Below, one piece after another: positions 1 to 5,305 of a stretch of 15,898 nt of DNA. The stretch spans positions 1 to 15,898 of the forward strand of contig CALBTT010000221.1 in NCBI GenBank assembly GCA_937967645.1, read 5' to 3'. The notes under the pieces are model-generated. The model was not told the DNA's origin. It was given only the letters and a program-made list of their open reading frames with translations, and did not search any database. This stretch comes from an uncultured Zoogloea sp. GTDB taxonomy: Bacteria; Pseudomonadota; Gammaproteobacteria; Burkholderiales; Rhodocyclaceae. Within the stretch, counting starts at the first letter, position 1. Each line of letters begins with the position of its first letter. The translations under genes were made by a program, and so were the position numbers.

Positions 1-430
1 TCTTCATGCTGCGCAGGTTGAAGAACAGCTTGCGCTGGGCCTTGGTGGTGGCGATCTTGACCAGGCGCCAGTTCTTGACGATGTACTCGTGGATCTCGGC
101 CTTGATCCAGTGGATCGCGAACGACACCAGGCGCACGCCCCGGTCGGGGTCGAAGCGCTTGACCGCCTTCATCAGGCCGACGTTGCCTTCCTGGATCAGG
201 TCGGAATGGGGCAGGCCATAGCCCAGGTAGCCGCGTGCGATGGCCACCACCAGGCGCAGGTGGGACAGCACCAGCTTGCGGGCCGCTTCCAGATCGTCAT
301 TTTCCCGGAAGCTGTGGGCCAGGTCGGATTCCTCCTTCTCGGTCAGCAGGGGAATGCGATTCACGCTCTGGATGTATTGATCCAGGCTGCCAACCGCGGA
401 CGGAACGGGAAACGACAGGGTTTGGGACAT
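1..430 (-). CDS. rpoH: RNA polymerase sigma-32 factor RpoH (N-terminal part, cut by window edge)
   Basis: Heat-shock sigma factor that directs RNA polymerase to chaperone and protease promoters. It reads on the minus strand from ATG at 430-428; 143 codons are visible and the reading frame leaves the window at base 1, so the C-terminal half (regions 3 and 4) is missing only because of the window edge. Visible parts are the region 1.2-like segment (LDQYIQSVNRIPLL, about residues 16-29), region 2 with LIQEGNVGLMKAVKRFDP (78-95), the -10 recognition segment around SFAIHWIKAEIHEYI (103-117), and QRKLFFNLR at 132-140. That last string is the RpoH box, which separates sigma-32 from RpoD and RpoS. 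The start is supported by a near-perfect ribosome binding site. A CIRCE element lies 27-53 bases upstream, so expression is probably under HrcA control. Identification is close to certain. Confidence 0.97.
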   Translation of the reverse strand, partial: MSQTLSFPVPSAVGSLDQYIQSVNRIPLLTEKEESDLAHSFRENDDLEAARKLVLSHLRLVVAIARGYLGYGLPHSDLIQEGNVGLMKAVKRFDPDRGVRLVSFAIHWIKAEIHEYIVKNWRLVKIATTKAQRKLFFNLRSMK

Positions 431-438
431 CTGCTACT

Positions 439-446
439 ACCTCCTT
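439..446 (-). promoter_or_regulatory. Ribosome binding site of rpoH
   Basis: On the minus strand this reads AAGGAGGT, the full anti-16S complement, eight bases before the rpoH ATG. It fixes the start codon at 430 and suggests strong translation initiation. Confidence 0.9.
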
Positions 447-453
447 CGCGCAA

Positions 454-483
454 ATATTAGCACTCCCGGCCTGTGAGTGCTAA
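454..483 (-). promoter_or_regulatory. Candidate sigma-70 promoter embedded in CIRCE
   Basis: On the minus strand TTAGCA (483-478) could be a -35 box and TAATAT (459-454) a -10 box, 18 bases apart. TG one base before the -10 gives an extended -10. Each box matches consensus at four of six positions. If right, the two CIRCE arms cover both promoter boxes and HrcA would block polymerase directly. The predicted start would leave a very short leader just before the ribosome binding site, which is a weakness of the call. Confidence 0.35.
457..483. promoter_or_regulatory. CIRCE operator (HrcA binding site) upstream of rpoH
   Basis: TTAGCACTC at 457-465, a 9-base spacer, and GAGTGCTAA at 475-483: an exact copy of the CIRCE consensus with no mismatch in either arm. 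CIRCE is the operator of the heat-shock repressor HrcA and usually lies before groESL, dnaK or hrcA. Here it lies before rpoH, which places HrcA above sigma-32 in the control chain. I recall comparative-genomics reports of such sites before rpoH in betaproteobacteria, so this arrangement supports that assignment. Confidence 0.95.
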
Positions 484-956
484 GGGGGCGAATGGTTCCC
501 GTGCAGTGTTCTTGATTGAGGACAAGAAGGCCCCTCGCCTGGCCATGCCGTCCGCCGGGGACGGGGGTGTTCCGCCACCCTCAGGGGGTGGAATGCCAGG
601 GCGATCGACCGGGCTTAAGGCGCGTCCGGGTGGGGCCAGTGCCAGGCTCATCGCAAACGCCACGCAGTCTTCGTCGATGCCGACCAGCGCCGCACCCTTT
701 TGAGCTTGCAGGAGGGGCAGCGTGTGCCGCAGGCGTCCGATTGTCGAGATTTTTTACAAAAGTAAGAATTTGTTTCTTTTAGGTGATTTCAATCGCCATT
801 CATTTGATTTAAATGACGATAAATATCAACGTTGTCATAGAAATGTAGCCTATGAAGGTATGGCTTATGCTTGGCGAGGCCCATGCCCCGCCCGCAGGCT
901 CGTCAAGGTGAGTGGGGTACCCCGCATCCCCGAAAACGAGAACGATGGGTAACCCA
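484..956. other. Intergenic region between divergent rpoH and PEP-CTERM gene; no gene seen
   Basis: The left part is GC-rich and holds a small hairpin, CCACCC / GGGTGG at 575-580 and 586-591. The right part is strikingly AT-rich: 781-840 has 19 G or C in 60 bases by hand count. It contains two loose inverted repeats, ACAAA / TTTGT (756-760, 769-773) and TCATTT / AAATGA (800-805, 811-816). Short reading frames here show no recognisable protein or convincing ribosome binding site. The AT-rich block lies just upstream of the candidate sigma-54 promoter, where an enhancer-binding protein would be expected to bind. Confidence 0.6.
861..876 (+). promoter_or_regulatory. Candidate sigma-54 (RpoN) promoter for the PEP-CTERM gene
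   Basis: TGGC at 861-864 and TTGGC at 871-875 place GG and GC exactly ten bases apart, the spacing required at the -24 and -12 elements. The -24 element matches TGGC; the -12 element has TGGC where TTGC is usual. PEP-CTERM genes in betaproteobacteria are often controlled by RpoN with the PrsK/PrsR two-component system, which makes the site plausible. It is about 80 bases before the chosen start codon. Only one mismatch in the core, but short motifs of this kind also arise by chance. Confidence 0.4.
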
Positions 957-1664
957 ATGACACGACGCCAGAGCCGCCCGGCAATGCAGCTGAAGCATGT
1001 CTTGATCGCTGTATTGACCATGACCACGATGAGCGCGGGCCACGCCGGCCTCATCGTTTCCGAAAGTGCCGATGCGGGGGAACTCCCCGGTGCGGCAGTA
1101 TTGACCGCCGCCGCACCCGAACTTGATGCCATCCGGGGCAGCCTGACCGGTTCGGGGGTGGACCAGGCCGACCTGTTCGGGATCCGTCTCACCGCCGGGC
1201 AGACGTTCTCCGCCTCGATGACGGGCTCCAGCCTGGCGTACAACAGTTTCGACATGGGGCTGTTCCTGTTCGACAGCGGCGGATTCGGCCTTGTCGCCAA
1301 TGATGACTCCGACTCCTCCCCGCCTCAGTCGAGCATCCAGTTCACGCCGTCGGTGACTGGAGTCTATTACCTTGCGATCGCGGGCATCGGCTACACCCCT
1401 GTCAGCGCAGCCGGGGCCATCTTCCCGGCCCAGATGTTCGGGAGCACGGCGGAGTTCGGTCCGACGGGGCCCGGCGGCGCTTCGGCATTGGCAGGCTGGG
1501 AGGGGACCACCAGTGAAGGCGACGCCTACGAGATCCTGCTGACGGGTGCGCAGGGCTGGGGTGAGGTGACTGCGGTTGTGTCCGAACCAGGCACATTCCT
1601 TCTGACCGGCCTCGCGCTGAGCCTGGTCGGCCTTGGCCGTCGGCGAGGCAGCAGGAAGGTTTGA
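957..1664 (+). CDS. PEP-CTERM sorting domain protein with PPC-like domain
   Basis: Predicted exported protein of 235 residues, carried to the exosortase system (EpsH/XrtA type) and probably released or displayed as an extracellular or floc-matrix protein. Residues 10-30 form a signal peptide (MQLKHVLIAVLT..., ending SAGHA). The middle (about 45-140) has the pattern of a bacterial pre-peptidase C-terminal-like beta domain: DLFGIRLTAGQTFSAS, then DMGLFLFDSGG, then FTPSVTGVYYLAIAG. The C terminus is a PEP-CTERM signal in the variant form SEPGT, a hydrophobic stretch LLTGLALSLVGLG, then RRR. Possible starts are GTG 912 and ATG 945, 957 and 984; none has a good ribosome binding site, and 957 is a compromise. 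The peptidase gene follows after 61 bases with no terminator between, so the two may be co-transcribed. The product's job is unknown. Confidence 0.82.
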   Translation: MTRRQSRPAMQLKHVLIAVLTMTTMSAGHAGLIVSESADAGELPGAAVLTAAAPELDAIRGSLTGSGVDQADLFGIRLTAGQTFSASMTGSSLAYNSFDMGLFLFDSGGFGLVANDDSDSSPPQSSIQFTPSVTGVYYLAIAGIGYTPVSAAGAIFPAQMFGSTAEFGPTGPGGASALAGWEGTTSEGDAYEILLTGAQGWGEVTAVVSEPGTFLLTGLALSLVGLGRRRGSRKV

Positions 1665-1725
1665 ACCTGCCGGTCATGCCGGGCGGTCTCGATCCGGTGA
1701 ACAGCATTGCCAACTGGAGGGCGTC

Positions 1726-3639
1726 ATGAAAAGGTTTTCCGTAGCACACCTCGCACTGTGCGTAGCCGCTGTCTGCAGCGCTGAAGCTGCCATTGCACAA
1801 CACCCCAAGATGGACTCGGCCTTGTCGGAATTTGTCGATGCCATGCGTGCCCGGCGCGGTGCAGCCGAACCCCGGGCCGCCGACCAGGCCAGCAGTCCGT
1901 TGCGCGCGAAGATCCAGGAGCGCGCGGTGCAGGACGCGACAGGGCGGGTGCTGGTCGACATCTACCTCGATGGCAGTGTCGGCCTTCCGCAGTTCCTCCT
2001 GCAGCTTCAGAGCGTTGGGGCGGAGGTGACGGGCGTCAATCCGGACTTCCGCTTCGGGACGGTGTCGGCCTATGTCCCGGTCTCCGCGCTGACCTCGATC
2101 AGCGGGACCAGCGGGTTGCAGATCATGAAGCTCACCCTGAGGCCGCAGCGCAATGTCGGGGCGACCACTTCGCAGGGGACCCAGGTCATCCGCTCCGTGC
2201 AGGTGAATACCAGTGGCTATACCGGCGCGGGGATCACCGTAGGGGTGTTGTCCGACTCCTATGACCGGTCACCGACCGCTTTTACGACGATCAGGGCGGC
2301 CACCGATATTGCCAGTGGTGACCTCAAGACACCCAAGTTCGTTATTGATCTGCCGGCCTTCTCCAGCAACACGGATGAAGGAAGGGCGATGATGCAGATC
2401 GTCCAGGATGTCGCTCCCGACGCGGATCAGTGCTTTGCGACAGCCTTTGCGGGAGAGGCTGCCTTTGCGGGCAACATTCGCAGATTGCGTACCGATCCCG
2501 CCTGTAATGCCGACGTGATCGTGGATGATGTCTTCTACTACGATGAGCCGTTCTTCTCCGATGGCCAGATTGCCCAGGCCGTCAATGACGTGACCAGCAG
2601 CACCGTCCTGGCGGGCAAGCCGGTGGCCTATTTCTCGTCCGCGGGCAATCAGGGGGTTGGCCAGGGGGGAGGCGCAATCAATGTGCCCAAGGCCACTTTC
2701 TCGACAACGCCGACGGGGCTGGGAAACATCAACCTTGCCACCACCGCGACCTGCACCTCTGCGCCGTCTTCGGGCAGTACCAAGGCGGATGTAGGGGGCG
2801 GCTGGCTCGATTTTGGCGGCGGCGCGTATGTGCTTCCGGTGACCTTCAATCCCGGCGGATCAACGATGATCATGCAGTGGGATGACCCGTTCTACCAGGG
2901 CAAGGTCAGTTCCGACCTCAACTGGTATCTGTTCAACAGCGCGGGCAATTGCGTGTTTGCGATTGCGAGTAACAACTTCAGCGATGACAACGGTTATGAA
3001 GTGATTGATCTCTCGGGTGGGAGCGCGACGAGCTACCGGATCATGGTGGCCCGGACGAGCGTGGGAAGCCATCAGGCCAGCAGGCTGCGCCTGCTCAACC
3101 TGGGAGGCTGGGGTGGCACACCCTTCCAGGCTGTGACCGGCCCGGCCACCTTCGGTCACAGCGCCGCTGCGGGAGCCATCAGCGTGGCGGCCTATCGCTA
3201 TACCTCTCCGGCGACCCAGCAGACGCCATTCATCCCGGCCTTTGAACGTTTCAGCAGCCCGGGGCCCGTGACGATCGCCCTGGATGCGGCCGGCAATCGC
3301 CTGGCCTTCCCGGAGACCCGCAAGAAACCTGACCTGGCGGCGCCGGATGGCGGTGATACGACCTTCTTTTATCCGGGCAGTGATTTTGAAGGCAATGGTC
3401 GTCCCAATTTCTTCGGAACGAGCGCCGCAGCCCCGCATGCCGCGGGGGTCGCGGCGCTGATGCTGCAGAAGGCGGGAGGGCCGGGCAAGCTGACGCCCAA
3501 GCAGATCAAGAGCGTATTGCAGACCACCGCGCCAGCCCGCAGCCTGCCTTTCTCGGGCGGAGCGCCGGTCAAGGGATGGAGCGTGTTTGATGGTTTCGGC
3601 CTGATTGATGCCGTGAGTGCCCTGGGCAAGCTGCCCTGA
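1726..3639 (+). CDS. Secreted subtilase-fold (S8/S53-like) serine peptidase lacking the HGT histidine motif
   Basis: Exported protein of 637 residues. Signal peptide 1-24 (MKRFSVAHLALCVAAVCSAEAAIA, split before Q25), a pro-region-like segment to about 160, then a catalytic domain from about 165. Visible active-site candidates are Asp177 in ITVGVLSDSYD, the oxyanion Asn308 in SSAGN, and Ser566 in GTSAAAPHAAGVAAL. The subtilisin HGTxVA motif is absent; in its place is TDEGRAMMQIVQDVAP (216-231), so Glu218 is a likely stand-in, as in sedolisin-type (S53) enzymes that use glutamate. An inserted beta-rich segment occupies about 320-470. Start chosen at 1726 because GGAGG lies six bases before it; an upstream extension would overlap the preceding gene. 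It pairs with the PEP-CTERM gene just upstream. Proteolytic activity is inferred, not certain. Confidence 0.85.
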   Translation: MKRFSVAHLALCVAAVCSAEAAIAQHPKMDSALSEFVDAMRARRGAAEPRAADQASSPLRAKIQERAVQDATGRVLVDIYLDGSVGLPQFLLQLQSVGAEVTGVNPDFRFGTVSAYVPVSALTSISGTSGLQIMKLTLRPQRNVGATTSQGTQVIRSVQVNTSGYTGAGITVGVLSDSYDRSPTAFTTIRAATDIASGDLKTPKFVIDLPAFSSNTDEGRAMMQIVQDVAPDADQCFATAFAGEAAFAGNIRRLRTDPACNADVIVDDVFYYDEPFFSDGQIAQAVNDVTSSTVLAGKPVAYFSSAGNQGVGQGGGAINVPKATFSTTPTGLGNINLATTATCTSAPSSGSTKADVGGGWLDFGGGAYVLPVTFNPGGSTMIMQWDDPFYQGKVSSDLNWYLFNSAGNCVFAIASNNFSDDNGYEVIDLSGGSATSYRIMVARTSVGSHQASRLRLLNLGGWGGTPFQAVTGPATFGHSAAAGAISVAAYRYTSPATQQTPFIPAFERFSSPGPVTIALDAAGNRLAFPETRKKPDLAAPDGGDTTFFYPGSDFEGNGRPNFFGTSAAAPHAAGVAALMLQKAGGPGKLTPKQIKSVLQTTAPARSLPFSGGAPVKGWSVFDGFGLIDAVSALGKLP

Positions 3640-3655
3640 CGCGATGCCTTTGCCA

Positions 3656-3689
3656 GGGCCCGGTCTTTCCTGCTGAAAGGATCGGGCCC
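3656..3689. terminator. Hairpin after the peptidase gene (candidate terminator, no T-run)
   Basis: GGGCCCG (3656-3662) pairs with CGGGCCC (3683-3689), and inside it CTTTC pairs with GAAAG around a small loop. The stem begins 16 bases after the peptidase stop codon. There is no run of T after it on the plus strand, so it may act as an mRNA 3' end or a Rho-dependent site rather than a classic intrinsic terminator. Confidence 0.5.
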
Positions 3690-3697
3690 ACAACGTT

Positions 3698-3720
3698 TGA
3701 GGGGGCCTGTGGCCCCCTCA
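3698..3720. terminator. Perfect hairpin that contains the LuxR-gene stop codon
   Basis: TGAGGGGGCC (3698-3707), loop TGT, GGCCCCCTCA (3711-3720): a perfect 10-bp stem. Read on the minus strand, its first three bases are the TGA stop of the LuxR-type gene. No T-run follows on either strand. It lies between convergent genes and could stop or stabilise transcripts from both sides. Confidence 0.5.
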
Positions 3721-4812
3721 CTCCGCCATCGCTGCCTCCGCATGGGTCAGCAGCCAGGCGATCTCGCCCTTGTTCTGGATGTGCAGCTTGGAATATGCCT
3801 GGCGCAGGTGGTGGCGCACGGTGGCGGGTGACAGGCCGAGCCGGCGGGCTACGGCCTTGTAGGTGAGCCCCTCGCCGAACAGGCGGGCCACCGACAACTC
3901 CTTGGGGGTCAGCACATCGATGGCGGCGCGGGGGCGCACCTGGACCAGGTGCATGTCGCCGAGCTTTTCTGCATGCAGGCTCAGATGGGCGCCGACGAAG
4001 GCGCCCCGGTCGCTGGCCAGCAGGGCCGGCAGCAGCGGGGTGGGGAGGCGGCCGCCGCGCCATTCGGGCCATTCCAGCAGCACCAGATCGGCGAAGGCGG
4101 CATCGGCGTAGAGCATGACCCCGGCAGAGTCGCAGATGGCCGCCGAGACGCGCTGGGTGCCGGTCCGGTGGCGCACCCGTTCGAGGTACTGGACCCGGTT
4201 GATGTTGAGCACCGAGGCGATGTGGGGCATGACCAGCTGCCCCAGTTCGGCGTCGCGGGCCGAGAAGCGTGGCACTAGACTGTTGCGGTACAGCGAAAGG
4301 TGGGTCCACAGGTTGAGGGCCGGGTCCACCGAAATGACGCAGAGCAGCTGGGCCATGTCGTGCTTCTCGGTGAAGCGGCGGAATTCGGGGCACATGCGCT
4401 CGTCGGTGATCAGCATGTGCACGGGCTGTCCGGGGGCGGACTTGACCAGTGGCACCAGCGGATCCTTGAACTTGATCTCCTCCCAGCCGGACAGGAAATC
4501 CGGGCCCAGCCGGTACAGGGCGTTGCTGTGCATCAGAGGGGTGCCATCCACCAGGGTCGAGCGGCCCAGCCAGGCACTGTCGAAGTCCAGGTGCTCACGC
4601 AGCAGGCTGAACAGCTGGGTCTCGAACTCGCCGATGCTGGCTGTCAGGGCCAGCGGGTAGAGCTCCAGCAGCAGGCGCCCCAGTGAGGCGGCGACACTGC
4701 CTGTCGCCTCGGCTGGACAGGGCTGTGGCGAATCCCGTTCGAGTTCCTTCTCTGAAAAAGCACGGGCAATTTCCTCCTCGAGGCGCTCGCCCCAGTCCTG
4801 TGTCGCTTCCAT
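3718..4812 (-). CDS. LuxR-family transcriptional regulator
   Basis: DNA-binding regulator of 364 residues, probably the local activator of the divergent seven-gene operon. The C-terminal LuxR/GerE helix-turn-helix is clear at about 301-355: LTPKELSVARLFGEGLTYKAV, then ARRLGLSPATVRHHLRQAY, then SKLHIQNKGEIAWLL. The N-terminal 290 residues have no motif I can name with confidence and could be a ligand-sensing PAS- or GAF-like region; there is no receiver-domain phosphorylation motif and no acyl-homoserine-lactone binding signature that I can see. ATG at 4812 is chosen because GGAGGT precedes it by four bases; an upstream in-frame start at 5022 would add a low-complexity tail across the control region. 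A LuxR-type regulator (DmfR) activates the dimethylformamidase genes in Paracoccus aminophilus, and LuxR-type genes also sit beside DUF1302/DUF1329 genes in Pseudomonas; either parallel fits this context. Confidence 0.92.
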   Translation of the reverse strand: MEATQDWGERLEEEIARAFSEKELERDSPQPCPAEATGSVAASLGRLLLELYPLALTASIGEFETQLFSLLREHLDFDSAWLGRSTLVDGTPLMHSNALYRLGPDFLSGWEEIKFKDPLVPLVKSAPGQPVHMLITDERMCPEFRRFTEKHDMAQLLCVISVDPALNLWTHLSLYRNSLVPRFSARDAELGQLVMPHIASVLNINRVQYLERVRHRTGTQRVSAAICDSAGVMLYADAAFADLVLLEWPEWRGGRLPTPLLPALLASDRGAFVGAHLSLHAEKLGDMHLVQVRPRAAIDVLTPKELSVARLFGEGLTYKAVARRLGLSPATVRHHLRQAYSKLHIQNKGEIAWLLTHAEAAMAE

Positions 4813-4816
4813 GTTG

Positions 4817-4822
4817 ACCTCC
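4817..4822 (-). promoter_or_regulatory. Ribosome binding site deciding the LuxR-gene start
   Basis: GGAGGT on the minus strand, four bases before ATG 4812. It favours this start over the longer in-frame option at 5022, which has no comparable site. Confidence 0.8.
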
Positions 4823-4893
4823 GCTGTTGGCACTCCGGGCGCTGGGCGGCTTTCGGCCGATGGCGCTTTTCCTTTTTTATTCAAGGTACTGCA

Positions 4894-4907
4894 GAACCGC
4901 GCGGTTC
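4894..4907. promoter_or_regulatory. 14-bp perfect palindrome upstream of the LuxR gene
   Basis: GAACCGCGCGGTTC is its own reverse complement. It lies 82 bases upstream of the LuxR-gene start. No T-run follows on either strand, so a protein-binding site is more likely than a terminator. A weak promoter (TTGCGA, 17 bases, TACCTT on the minus strand) would straddle it, which would suit autoregulation. Confidence 0.45.
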
Positions 4908-4927
4908 GCAATGCGGAGATCGGGAGG

Positions 4928-4943
4928 TCGTTCAAATGAACGA
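4928..4943. promoter_or_regulatory. Candidate operator site A of the divergent control region
   Basis: TCGTTCA, AA, TGAACGA: a perfect 7-bp inverted repeat. Its reverse complement matches site B (5204-5219) at 13 of 16 positions. It lies 116 bases upstream of the LuxR-gene start. Confidence 0.55.
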
Positions 4944-5003
4944 TGTGGGGTCTTTTCGGGGGGTGAATTTCTCGTTGCTGCGCATCAAATGCTCCATCGC
5001 AGG

Positions 5004-5112
5004 GCATGCACCAAAAAGGCAAATGGATGTCAGGGATATTTCAAATGGGTTGATGTCGGTGTGTGCCTGCAGGGGGGATTTCCCCCGCAGCAATGTGGCT
5101 TTCGGTGCATGC
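5004..5112. repeat. 9-bp inverted repeat pair in the control region
   Basis: GCATGCACC at 5004-5012 and its exact reverse complement GGTGCATGC at 5104-5112, with 91 bases between. Could be paired operator half-sites or chance. Confidence 0.3.
5067..5090. other. GC-rich hairpin in the control region
   Basis: CTGC, an unpaired A, GGGGGG, loop ATTT, CCCCC, GCAG. Nine pairs form with one bulge. It has no following T-run, so it is not a typical intrinsic terminator. It lies between candidate sites A and B. Confidence 0.4.
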
Positions 5113-5203
5113 GTATTCCTCGATCATGACCGGGGTTGATGTTGATGGCATGTTGTCTGGCGCCGGCCCCGCACTGCGGTGGTGCAGCATGAGCAGGGCC
5201 ACT

Positions 5204-5219
5204 GCGTCAATTTGAACGA
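5204..5219. promoter_or_regulatory. Candidate operator site B before the amide operon
   Basis: GCGTCAATTTGAACGA, matching the reverse complement of site A at 13 of 16 positions, including the run ATTTGAACGA. It lies 87 bases upstream of the first operon gene, a usual place for a LuxR-type activator to bind. Confidence 0.55.
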
Positions 5220-5262
5220 CTGCCAGCGTCGTCTGGCGGCTCTTAAGGTTTCGTCACCCGAT

Positions 5263-5282
5263 CGGCCTCCCAGGAGAGGCCG
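5263..5282 (+). other. Hairpin in the 5' leader of the operon
   Basis: CGGCCTC (5263-5269), six-base loop, GAGGCCG (5276-5282). It ends eight bases before the AGGAG ribosome binding site (5291-5295) of the first operon gene, so it could affect translation or mRNA stability. No antiterminator partner was seen. Confidence 0.4.
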
Positions 5283-5305
5283 GCCCCATCAGGAGAGACG
5301 GAACC

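Noticed and set aside
473..782. Small plus-strand frames between rpoH and the PEP-CTERM gene
   Set aside because: Overlap the CIRCE element or AT-rich control region, with no ribosome binding site and no recognisable protein.
860..956. Possible cyclic-di-GMP or other riboswitch before the PEP-CTERM gene
   Set aside because: Looked for the conserved GEMM core and stems; only short GC-rich strings were present and no consistent fold could be drawn.
2860..3693. Minus-strand frame opposite the peptidase
   Set aside because: Overlaps the catalytic part of the peptidase gene entirely and has no recognisable domain.
4813..5022. Longer N terminus for the LuxR-type protein starting at 5022
   Set aside because: The added residues would cover operator candidates and lack a ribosome binding site; ATG 4812 has GGAGGT at good spacing.
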